Position numbers and translations under genes: made by a program
In this document: in pieces, positions 1 through 5,621 of the stretch
How the letters are laid out: each line of letters begins with the position of its first letter
Position numbering within the stretch: the stretch's first letter is position 1
Origin: an uncultured Bacteroidales bacterium
GTDB lineage: Bacteria > Bacteroidota > Bacteroidia > Bacteroidales > UBA932
Length of the DNA stretch: 5,621 nt
Direction of reading: 5' to 3'
NCBI GenBank assembly: GCA_946062035.1
Contig: CAMGTS010000096.1
Span: 1 to 5,621, forward strand
Notes under the pieces: generated by a model
Database searches by the model: none
What the model was told of the DNA's origin: nothing
Seen by the model: only the letters and a program-made list of their open reading frames with translations

Positions 1-66
1 GAAAGTTCCAATACCAAAAAGACCTACACAAACTCCAAAAATTGCAAAAATAACCAACGCTTATAA
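1..66. other. edge fragment, coding strand unresolved
   Basis: Two mutually antisense readings are possible. On the plus strand, frame 1 is open from the window edge to a TAA at 64-66 and gives a Lys/Asn/Thr-rich tail ending in NNQRL. The stop lies 4 bp before the hairpin at 71-104, a typical layout for the end of a gene. On the minus strand the same codons read as a strongly hydrophobic, transmembrane-like segment (57 down to 1) beginning VIFAIFGVCVGLFG after a possible TTG start, with an in-frame stop just before it at 63-61. That reading would need a TTG start within about 15 nt of a terminator and with no visible promoter. I lean slightly to the plus-strand end of a gene. No family can be named from about 20 residues. 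Confidence 0.25.
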
Positions 67-70
67 ACGC

Positions 71-104
71 AAAAAAGCGCAGCCATTTAAGGTTGCGCTT
101 TTTT
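71..104. terminator. bidirectional intrinsic terminator
   Basis: The arms AAAAAAGCGCAGCC (71-84) and GGTTGCGCTTTTTT (91-104) pair over 14 bp with one G-U wobble around a 6-nt loop. The stem core is GC-rich, and each strand carries a run of six T after it, so it can act in both directions. In the minus direction it would end the metallopeptidase gene, whose TAA stop (103-105) lies in the A-rich foot of the hairpin. In the plus direction it would end whatever gene enters from the left edge. Confidence 0.8.
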
Positions 105-735
105 ATTTCGGACGAAAGGCCCTGAGGCGGGCGTTGAAGAACTTCTCTTTTCCGTCGACAACTGCATCAAGCATTTTATGGAATTTCGGCCCGTGGTTTC
201 TATAAACAAGATGGCAAAGCTCGTGGGCGATTACGAAGTCCATAAGTTCAGGAGGAAGCTCCACAAGGTGCATATTCAGGTTAATGTTTCTGAGTGAAGA
301 GCAACTTCCCCAGTTAGAGGCGTTGTTCTTTATGGCGAGCCTGTTGTATCTGAACGGATCTTTGACTCTAAGTCCCAGAGAGTTGCGGACTATAATCTTT
401 CGGGTCATGAGTTCATAGACAGCATGCGCCCTCTCAGGAAGAATCTTATGAGCGAGGCGACGGACTTCTTCGGTTTTCTTTTTCTGTTCCTCTGGCGATA
501 CGTTTCCTTCTGTAAGGACCTTTCTGCCAAGCGCCTTTGCCCTTTGTGCGATCACCCATTCCATCTTCTCAGCAAGAAACGCCTCAGCGACCGAAAATCT
601 CACACTATACGGAAGAGTTACCTTTACCTCACCTTTGCCGTTGATGGATATACGGACGCTCTTATTCTGTATTCGCTTGATATAGGCAACTTTACCTATA
701 TCGTCACCATATTGGATGATTTTTGTCCTGTCCAT
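103..735 (-). CDS. YgjP-like (DUF45) zinc metallopeptidase
   Basis: A 210-residue putative zinc-dependent metallopeptidase of the YgjP/DUF45 family, related to SprT and the gluzincin-type WLM proteases. The zinc site is HELCH at residues 171-175, with His171 and His175 as ligands and Glu172 as catalytic base. The following NHGPKFHKML (180-189) supplies the likely third ligand, His181. The family motif WGSCSS (142-147) followed by NINLN (150-154) sits ahead of it as usual. The N-terminal part (about 1-70) is a beta-rich region with the VKVTLP-type motif common in this family. Residues 80-100 are Lys/Glu-rich and probably helical. There is no signal peptide or membrane segment, so it should be cytoplasmic. 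The true substrate is unknown for most of the family. The ATG at 733-735 fits the family N-terminus. It is transcribed divergently from rpsO; no clear TAnnTTTG box is visible upstream. The stop codon overlaps the terminator stem. Confidence 0.88.
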   Translation of the reverse strand: MDRTKIIQYGDDIGKVAYIKRIQNKSVRISINGKGEVKVTLPYSVRFSVAEAFLAEKMEWVIAQRAKALGRKVLTEGNVSPEEQKKKTEEVRRLAHKILPERAHAVYELMTRKIIVRNSLGLRVKDPFRYNRLAIKNNASNWGSCSSLRNINLNMHLVELPPELMDFVIAHELCHLVYRNHGPKFHKMLDAVVDGKEKFFNARLRAFRPK

Positions 736-756
736 CTAAAAGCAGCTTCGGAATGT

Positions 757-786
757 TTTGCCCGATAAGAAATTTTGTTACCTTTG
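757..786 (+). promoter_or_regulatory. Bacteroidota-type promoter for rpsO
   Basis: TACCTTTG at 779-786 is a full match to the Bacteroidota -7 element TAnnTTTG. It is preceded by TTTG at 757-760 with an 18-bp spacer, close to the usual distance to the -33 element. Transcription would begin near 791-794, giving a leader of about 50 nt before the rpsO ATG. The leader ends in an A/T-rich stretch without a Shine-Dalgarno sequence, normal for this phylum. The assignment is by consensus only. Confidence 0.6.
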
Positions 787-806
787 CAACCCCGATACCG
801 CAAAGG
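781..806. repeat. perfect 7-bp inverted repeat at rpsO promoter
   Basis: CCTTTGC (781-787) and GCAAAGG (800-806) are perfect inverted copies separated by 12 bp. The left arm covers most of the -7 box and the right arm lies just past the expected start of transcription. A competing hairpin pairs CCCCG (790-794) with CGGGG (808-812) and would lie in the leader RNA. The symmetry could be an operator, part of a leader structure, or chance. Confidence 0.4.
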
Positions 807-841
807 CCGGGGCAAAATTAACAATTAAAATCTTTAGCATT

Positions 842-1117
842 ATGGCAGAGTACTTGAATTCTGACAAAAAGCAAGAGATCTTTGGTAAGTACGGAAAGTC
901 TAATAAAGACACAGGTTCTGCAGAGAGTCAGATTGCTTTATTTTCCTACCGTATCGCTCATCTTACCGAGCATATGAAAAAGAACAAGAAGGACCATGCT
1001 ACTGAGCGTGCGCTTCTTATGCTCGTCGGTAAGAGACGTCGTTTCCTTGATTACCTTAAGGAGATTGATATTGAGAGGTACAGAAAGATAGTTAAGGAGC
1101 TTGAACTTCGTAAATAA
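842..1117 (+). CDS. rpsO: 30S ribosomal protein S15
   Basis: A 91-residue S15 (uS15), a primary 16S rRNA-binding protein that recognises the three-way junction of helices 20-22 and starts assembly of the 30S platform with S6 and S18. The S15 signature runs across the whole chain: DTGSAESQIA (23-32), HLTEH (40-44), KKDH (49-52), the basic GKRRRFLDYL (63-72) and a basic helical C-terminus. The length is close to the 88-90 residues usual for the family. The same frame is open upstream to 758, but the ATG at 842 gives the normal family N-terminus, and the upstream codons overlap the promoter, so the longer form is rejected. It has its own promoter at 757-786 and its own terminator at 1138-1168, so it is probably monocistronic. 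S15 represses its own translation in several bacteria; whether the leader here does this cannot be read from the sequence. Confidence 0.98.
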   Translation: MAEYLNSDKKQEIFGKYGKSNKDTGSAESQIALFSYRIAHLTEHMKKNKKDHATERALLMLVGKRRRFLDYLKEIDIERYRKIVKELELRK

Positions 1118-1137
1118 TTATCGCAAGGAAATCAGAG

Positions 1138-1168
1138 ACCGGTTCGGATATCGAGCCGGTTTTTTTTT
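1138..1168 (+). terminator. rpsO intrinsic terminator
   Basis: ACCGGTTCG (1138-1146) pairs with CGAGCCGGT (1152-1160), giving nine base pairs with one G-U wobble and a 5-nt loop. It runs directly into a T tract at 1160-1168. It begins 20 bp after the rpsO stop codon and points in the plus direction only. Confidence 0.92.
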
Positions 1169-1188
1169 GCCCTCGGTTTTAGAGTCCC

Positions 1189-1236
1189 AAAAAACGTCAA
1201 AAAAGAATGGCTGGAAGTCTTACTACTTCCAGCCAT
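1189..1236 (-). terminator. pnp intrinsic terminator
   Basis: A perfect 12-bp stem, ATGGCTGGAAGT (1207-1218) with ACTTCCAGCCAT (1225-1236), encloses a 6-nt loop. Read on the minus strand it is followed by two T runs, opposite the A runs at 1199-1204 and 1189-1194. It begins 27 bp after the pnp stop codon. There is no T run on the plus side, so it works in one direction and would end the presumed glyA-pnp transcript. Confidence 0.92.
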
Positions 1237-1263
1237 CTCTCTATTCAGTCAGAAACAATCGGA

Positions 1264-3594
1264 TTATTCTCCGTTGTTTTCAGGATTGCCCTGTTCAGAT
1301 GCCGCCTCATTGTGCTGACGGTTCTCACGTGGAGCGTGATCATGGTTTCTGTCGCCCCTACCGTTGCCACGGAAGCCTCCTCTGTCGCCACGGTTCTGGC
1401 CACGTGCACCGCCTCTGTCATTGCGGTTACCACCCTCAGGTCTCGGTCTGCGGACAGGCTCAACGTATCCCTCTGGTTTCTCCAAGAGAGCCTTTCTTGA
1501 AAGTCTCATCTTGCCTGTCTTCTCGTCGATTTCGAGGAGTTTGACATCTACCTCATCACCTACCTTAAGGACATCCTCAACCTTTTCTGTCTTGTTCCAT
1601 GCAATCTCTGATATATGAAGAAGTCCCTCTTTACCCGGCAAAATCTCTACGAACGCACCGAACTCAAGGATTGAAACAACCTTTCCATGGTAAACCTCAC
1701 CTACCTCAGGTACGGTCGTGATATTCTTGATCCATGCAAGAGCCTTATCCATATTGTCTTTGTTCTCTCCGAAGATATCAACTACGCCGATAGAAGTTCC
1801 GTCAAGCTGCTTCTCCTCAGTAACTGTAACAGTCGTAAGGGTCTCTCTCTGAATCTTCTGGATAACCTCACCGCCCTTACCGATGACAGCGCCGATGAAC
1901 TCTCCTGGAATTCTGAGCTGTACGATACGAGGAGCGTATGGTTTAAGATCCGCACGAGGCTCTGAGATAGTCTTCATCATCTCGCCCATAATGTGCATAC
2001 GGGCCTGTTTTGCCTGGGCAAGAGCCTTTGCCATAATTTCCTCAGAAAGACCGTCACACTTGATATCCATCTGGGTTGCGGTGATACCGTCCTTTGTACC
2101 GGCAACCTTAAAGTCCATATCGCCAAGGTGATCCTCGTCACCGAGAATATCGGAAAGAATAGCGTACTTGCCACCCTCTTCGATAAGTCCCATAGCCACA
2201 CCTGCGACAGGTTTCTTCAGCTTGATACCTGAATCCATCAGAGCAAGACAGCCTGCGCAAACAGAAGCCATTGATGATGAGCCGTTTGACTCAAGAATAT
2301 CCGAAACTACTCTTACTGCGTAAGGATTCTCCTCACCTGTCGGAACCATTGGTTTCAAAGCACGCATCGCAAGGTTACCATGTCCGATCTCACGACGGCC
2401 CACACCCCTTTGAGGTCTTGCCTCACCAGTCGCGAACGGAGGGAAATTATAGTGGAGGACGAACTGCTCGTTACCCTGAACAAGAACCTCATCCATCGCT
2501 TTCATATCTAATTTTGTACCGAGGGTGACAGTCGCAAGAGACTGGGTCTCACCTCTTGTAAAGATCGCACTGCCGTGTGCGCAAGGAAGATAATCCACTT
2601 CGCACCAGATAGGACGTACATCGGTAGTAGTACGGCCATCCAATCTGCGACCCTCATTGAGAATCAGGTCACGCATCGCCTTCTTCTCGACAGCAGAGTA
2701 ATATCTGTTGACCATTGAAGTCTTCTCCTCTCTCTCCTCCTCAGGTATCGTTTCGATAAACTCCTCTTTCAAAGCCTCGAACTTCTCTGTACGCTCCTGC
2801 TTAGGGAACGCACCCTTCGCTATCTCATAACAACGGTCATAGCAGAACTTGTTGCAAGCCTCTCTGAGAGCCTCATCGTTAGTCTCGTGGCAATATGTTC
2901 TCTTTTCTGTCTTACCGCACTCTTTTGTGAGTTCATCCAATACAGCGCACTGCTTCTTTATCTCTTCATGAGCGAACATTATGGCACCGAGCATCACATC
3001 CTCGCTTACCTCCTTCATCTCACCCTCAACCATCATGATATTCTTGGCTGTCGCACCAACCATAAGCTCAAGATCCGTCTCCGGCATCTCTGAGAATGCA
3101 GGATTAATCTTATACTCACCATTGATTCTTACGACTCTTACCTCCGAAATAGGGCCGTTGAAAGGTATATCGCTCACAGCCAAGGCACTTGCGGCGGCAA
3201 GTCCGGCAAGAGCGTCAGACTGAGTATCCTTATCCGCTGAAATCAATGTGACGTTTACAAAAACAGCCGCATGGAAATCCTCAGGGAACAAAGGCCTCAA
3301 AGCTCTGTCTATAAGACGCGCGATAAGAATTTCATAATCACTTGCCTTTCCCTCTCTCTTCATGAAACCGCCCGGAAAACGGCCGGCGGCATAGAACTTC
3401 TCTTTATAATCTACTTGAAGCGGCAGAAAATCAACATCCTCTTCTGCTTCTTTGGCACAGGTAACCGTTGCCAGAAGCATCGTACCTCCCATTTTTACAA
3501 CTGCCGAGCCATCTGCCTGCTTGGCAAGTTTGCCAGTCTCAATTTCTATAACACGTCCATCGCTGAGACTGATTGTTTTCTTTATTATATTCAT
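1264..3594 (-). CDS. pnp: polyribonucleotide nucleotidyltransferase (PNPase)
   Basis: A 776-residue phosphorolytic 3'-5' exoribonuclease that releases nucleoside diphosphates from RNA and can run in reverse to add tails; it normally works as a trimer in mRNA decay. The order is complete: first RNase PH-like core (about 1-140, with [12 protein letters not shown] at 71-82), helical domain (about 235-310), second RNase PH-like core (about 311-545), KH domain (about 553-615) with GKGG at 572-575, and S1 domain (632-701). The catalytic motif [13 protein letters not shown] gives Asp486 and Asp492, equal in number to the E. coli catalytic pair. Residues 715-776 form a low-complexity Arg/Gly/Asn/Asp-rich tail that E. 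coli PNPase lacks. The start follows glyA by 28 bp. An AGAGGA sits only 2 nt before the ATG, too close to be a normal Shine-Dalgarno site. No good promoter box lies in the gap, so co-transcription with glyA is likely. It converges on rpsO instead of following it. Confidence 0.98.
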   Translation of the reverse strand: MNIIKKTISLSDGRVIEIETGKLAKQADGSAVVKMGGTMLLATVTCAKEAEEDVDFLPLQVDYKEKFYAAGRFPGGFMKREGKASDYEILIARLIDRALRPLFPEDFHAAVFVNVTLISADKDTQSDALAGLAAASALAVSDIPFNGPISEVRVVRINGEYKINPAFSEMPETDLELMVGATAKNIMMVEGEMKEVSEDVMLGAIMFAHEEIKKQCAVLDELTKECGKTEKRTYCHETNDEALREACNKFCYDRCYEIAKGAFPKQERTEKFEALKEEFIETIPEEEREEKTSMVNRYYSAVEKKAMRDLILNEGRRLDGRTTTDVRPIWCEVDYLPCAHGSAIFTRGETQSLATVTLGTKLDMKAMDEVLVQGNEQFVLHYNFPPFATGEARPQRGVGRREIGHGNLAMRALKPMVPTGEENPYAVRVVSDILESNGSSSMASVCAGCLALMDSGIKLKKPVAGVAMGLIEEGGKYAILSDILGDEDHLGDMDFKVAGTKDGITATQMDIKCDGLSEEIMAKALAQAKQARMHIMGEMMKTISEPRADLKPYAPRIVQLRIPGEFIGAVIGKGGEVIQKIQRETLTTVTVTEEKQLDGTSIGVVDIFGENKDNMDKALAWIKNITTVPEVGEVYHGKVVSILEFGAFVEILPGKEGLLHISEIAWNKTEKVEDVLKVGDEVDVKLLEIDEKTGKMRLSRKALLEKPEGYVEPVRRPRPEGGNRNDRGGARGQNRGDRGGFRGNGRGDRNHDHAPRENRQHNEAASEQGNPENNGE

Positions 3595-3622
3595 ATTCCT
3601 CTAATTGTGTTCAATTTACAGG

Positions 3623-4903
3623 CTACCAGATATTCAACGGTCTGCCTATCATAAGCTGCTCGATCTGACGTTTGACATCCTCGAGAACCTTAGTATCCTC
3701 AATATTGCAAAGAACCTTATCGATAAGCTCGACAATATATCTGATATCGTTCTCTTTCAGACCCCTCGTTGTGATCGCAGGAGTACCTACCCTGATACCT
3801 GACGTCTGGAACGGCGAGCGGGTATCGAACGGAACCATATTCTTGTTTACAGTGATATCTGCCTGAACAAGAGTATTTTCCACGACCTTACCCGTAAGTT
3901 CCGGGAACTTCGTGCGCAAGTCGATAAGCATCATGTGGTTGTCCGTACCTCCACTGACAACTTTGTAGCCCTTTGCAAGGAACTCCTCAGCCATAACTTT
4001 CGCATTCGCCGCAACCTGCTCGACATAAGTCTTGAACTCAGGCTGCAACGCCTCAAAGAAAGCCACTGCTTTTGCCGCAATGCAATGCTCAAGCGGACCA
4101 CCCTGAATACCAGGGAAAACCGATGAGTCAAGAACAGCGCTCATCATCTTGACCGCACCCTTAGGGGTCTTTATACCGAACGGATTCTCGAAATCCTTGC
4201 CGAGCAGGATAACGCCACCGCGAGGGCCTCTCAAGGTCTTATGAGTCGTAGATGTTACGACATGCGCATATTTGACAGGGTTCTTAAGAAGACCCTTTGC
4301 TATAAGTCCGGCAGGATGAGCCATATCGACCCAAAGAATAGCGCCTACCTTGTCGGCTATCGCCCTCATTCGCTCCCAATCCCACTCTCTTGAGTAAGCG
4401 GACGCACCACCGATAATCAGCTTTGGTTTATGCTCCAAAGCCTTTTTCTCCATATCGTCATAGTCGATATAACCCGTCTTTTCGTTCAGACCGTAGGCAA
4501 CTGCGTTGTATAGCTTGCCCGAAACATTTACAGGCGAACCGTGAGTAAGATGTCCGCCCATATCCAAATTAAGCCCCATGAAAGTATCACCCGGCTTGAG
4601 GCAGGCCATCATGACCGCCATATTCGCCTGAGCGCCTGAGTGAGGCTGGACATTCGCGTATTCAGCGTCGAAAAGCTTGCAGAGACGGTCTTTCGCCACC
4701 TGCTCTATCTTGTCGATCTCTTGGCATCCGCCATAATATCTGTGTCCTGGATAACCCTCTGCGTATTTGTTGGTGCAAACAGAACCTAAAGCCGCAAGAA
4801 CCTGGTCGCTGACAAAGTTTTCAGAGGCTATAAGCTCAACACCTATCAACTGACGGCTCTCCTCTCTTTTAATCAATTCTGATATTTCAAGATCTTGTTT
4901 CAT
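3623..4903 (-). CDS. glyA: serine hydroxymethyltransferase
   Basis: A 426-residue cytoplasmic PLP enzyme that interconverts serine plus tetrahydrofolate with glycine plus 5,10-methylene-tetrahydrofolate, the main source of one-carbon units for purine, thymidylate and methionine synthesis. The PLP-binding Lys is K222 in [14 protein letters not shown] (217-230). The [10 protein letters not shown] motif (191-200) holds Asp193, which pairs with the PLP ring nitrogen, and His196. [14 protein letters not shown] (47-60), GGHLTHG (116-122) and [14 protein letters not shown] (368-381, with substrate-carboxylate Arg371) are all present. The length is close to the usual 415-430 and no essential residue is missing. 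The ATG at 4901-4903 gives the normal N-terminus with LIASENF at 24-30. It is the first gene of a probable glyA-pnp operon and has a divergent promoter region shared with the methyltransferase gene. Confidence 0.98.
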   Translation of the reverse strand: MKQDLEISELIKREESRQLIGVELIASENFVSDQVLAALGSVCTNKYAEGYPGHRYYGGCQEIDKIEQVAKDRLCKLFDAEYANVQPHSGAQANMAVMMACLKPGDTFMGLNLDMGGHLTHGSPVNVSGKLYNAVAYGLNEKTGYIDYDDMEKKALEHKPKLIIGGASAYSREWDWERMRAIADKVGAILWVDMAHPAGLIAKGLLKNPVKYAHVVTSTTHKTLRGPRGGVILLGKDFENPFGIKTPKGAVKMMSAVLDSSVFPGIQGGPLEHCIAAKAVAFFEALQPEFKTYVEQVAANAKVMAEEFLAKGYKVVSGGTDNHMMLIDLRTKFPELTGKVVENTLVQADITVNKNMVPFDTRSPFQTSGIRVGTPAITTRGLKENDIRYIVELIDKVLCNIEDTKVLEDVKRQIEQLMIGRPLNIW

Positions 4904-4939
4904 ATATTATGTAAATTTATATCGCGTTTGTATGGTGGG

Positions 4940-4970
4940 CAAATATAAGAATTTTGGGATGATATAAAAA
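4940..4970 (-). promoter_or_regulatory. probable glyA promoter
   Basis: On the minus strand TATATTTG (4947 down to 4940) fully matches TAnnTTTG. A T run (4970-4966) lies 18 bp upstream, where the -33 TTTG is expected, but it lacks the G, so that half is weak. The leader to the glyA ATG would be about 30 nt, A/T-rich and without a Shine-Dalgarno sequence. This promoter would also serve pnp if the two are co-transcribed. Confidence 0.5.
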
Positions 4971-4983
4971 GCTCGGAATGGAG

Positions 4984-4991
4984 TATCTTTG
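4984..4991 (+). promoter_or_regulatory. probable -7 box for the SpoU methyltransferase
   Basis: TATCTTTG fully matches TAnnTTTG and ends 22 bp before the ATG at 5014, giving a short leader of about 15 nt. No good -33 TTTG lies at the usual distance; the nearest, in TTTTG at 4952-4956, is 27 bp away. The call therefore rests on the -7 box and its position alone. Confidence 0.45.
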
Positions 4992-5013
4992 TCCGCCGTA
5001 AGAGTTTGAAGCA

Positions 5014-5568
5014 ATGGGAAGAAAACTACTCAACAGCGAACTTGGAAGGCTCTCGGTAGAGCAGTTCCACTCAGCTCCTAAAATACCGGTTGTCATTGTC
5101 CTTGACAATGTGAGAAGCCAGTTCAACATCGGTGCGGCATTCAGGACATCCGACGCTTTCGCCGCACAGAAAATCTACCTCTGCGGCATCTGCGCCACCC
5201 CGCCGTCTGCCGAGATACACAAATCCGCTTTGGGAGCCGAATTCAGCGTCGATTGGGAGCACTCCGAAAGTACTGTGGATGTCGTGCGCAAACTCAAAGA
5301 GGAGGGTTATACGGTAATAAGCGTAGAACAGGCCGAAGAAAGTATAAACCTTCTCAATCTGAAACTGCCTTTGGCCGATTCAGGCGATAACCCCGCAAGC
5401 GAAAAATACGCCTTAGTATTCGGGAATGAGGTTCACGGAGTCGGACAGGATGTCGTAGACCTCAGCGACCATGTCCTCGAAATCCCGCAGCACGGCACTA
5501 AACACTCGATAAATGTCTCCGTCTCAATAGGCATCGTGCTTTGGGAATTCTTCCGCCGGTTGCTATAA
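5014..5568 (+). CDS. SpoU/TrmH-family RNA 2'-O-methyltransferase
   Basis: A 184-residue SAM-dependent methyltransferase of the SPOUT superfamily, predicted to methylate a ribose 2'-OH in tRNA or rRNA. The three family motifs are in order: motif 1 SQFNIGAAFRTSDAF (35-49, with Asn38 and the catalytic-type Arg44); motif 2 ALVFGNEVHGV (133-143, with Glu139); and motif 3 IPQHGTKHSINVSVSIGI (157-174, with Ser165 and Asn167). Motifs 2 and 3 form the trefoil knot that binds SAM, and such enzymes act as dimers. Only about 25 residues precede the catalytic fold, so it has no L30e-like substrate-binding domain of the RlmB type. Its compact size is nearer to TrmL or TrmH, but the target nucleotide cannot be assigned. 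The ATG at 5014 fits, being the first ATG after the -7 box. No Shine-Dalgarno sequence and no clear downstream terminator are visible. Confidence 0.93.
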   Translation: MGRKLLNSELGRLSVEQFHSAPKIPVVIVLDNVRSQFNIGAAFRTSDAFAAQKIYLCGICATPPSAEIHKSALGAEFSVDWEHSESTVDVVRKLKEEGYTVISVEQAEESINLLNLKLPLADSGDNPASEKYALVFGNEVHGVGQDVVDLSDHVLEIPQHGTKHSINVSVSIGIVLWEFFRRLL

Positions 5569-5621
5569 AATAATTAATAGTGAAATAGCCACTTTCAGCA
5601 TCCGGAATTAATAAGCAACTC

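Noticed and set aside
424..768. Plus-strand 114-codon open frame
   Set aside because: It is antisense to the metallopeptidase gene, which has complete family motifs; the translation resembles no known family.
758..841. N-terminal extension of rpsO by 28 codons
   Set aside because: The extension overlaps the promoter, has no similarity to S15, and the ATG at 842 gives the family's normal start and length.
1345..1455. Repetitive DNA that might be a CRISPR-like or tandem array
   Set aside because: The units are short, imperfect and in codon phase; they are explained by the Arg/Gly-rich coding sequence.
1245..1463. Second minus-strand frame within the PNPase tail, possible frameshifted C-terminus
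   Set aside because: The main frame continues intact to a stop followed directly by a terminator; the other frame is the off-frame reading of the repeated tail DNA.
1101..1544. Plus-strand 147-codon open frame after rpsO
   Set aside because: It runs through both terminators and the antisense of the PNPase tail; its His/Cys/Arg-rich translation is the shadow of the low-complexity tail.
5071..5262. Minus-strand 63-codon frame opposite the methyltransferase
   Set aside because: It is antisense to the SPOUT catalytic region, with no start context or family resemblance.
5569..5621. Possible terminator or repeat after the methyltransferase gene
   Set aside because: The only pairing seen is a 4-bp AGTG/CACT stem with no T run, and the repeated AATTAATA is too short and A/T-rich to be meaningful.

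Overview
This is an ordinary chromosomal housekeeping stretch, most likely from a member of the Bacteroidota (probably Bacteroidales). The assignment rests on three observations: promoter-like TAnnTTTG boxes upstream of rpsO, glyA and the methyltransferase; A/T-rich start regions with no good Shine-Dalgarno sequence; and protein sequences of the PNPase, SHMT and S15 type seen in that phylum. It is an inference from sequence, not a database match.

Layout. Positions 1-66 hold an edge fragment whose coding strand I cannot settle, followed by a symmetric hairpin terminator (71-104). A YgjP/SprT-like zinc metallopeptidase lies on the minus strand (103-735), divergent from rpsO on the plus strand (842-1117). 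The 106-bp gap between them carries an rpsO promoter and a perfect 7-bp inverted repeat. rpsO converges on pnp, and two back-to-back intrinsic terminators, one per strand (1138-1168 plus, 1189-1236 minus), separate them. On the minus strand glyA (3623-4903) is followed after 28 bp by pnp (1264-3594), with no terminator between, so the two probably form an operon ending at the 1189-1236 hairpin. A 110-bp divergent promoter region (4904-5013) separates glyA from a plus-strand SpoU/TrmH-family RNA 2'-O-methyltransferase (5014-5568). The final 53 bp (5569-5621) are A/T-rich and show no convincing gene, terminator or promoter. There is no gene-free stretch longer than 300 bp.

Functionally the window is about RNA and translation: a small-subunit ribosomal protein, an exoribonuclease and an RNA methyltransferase, plus the one-carbon enzyme SHMT and a putative protease. 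All five genes look intact, with their key catalytic residues present. I found no mobile element, tRNA, rRNA, CRISPR array or defence system, and I do not think the window contains a new biological system. The points most worth a second look are the convergent rather than tandem rpsO/pnp arrangement, the Arg-Gly-Asn-Asp-rich tail of PNPase, the glyA-pnp pairing, and the inverted repeat overlapping the rpsO promoter.
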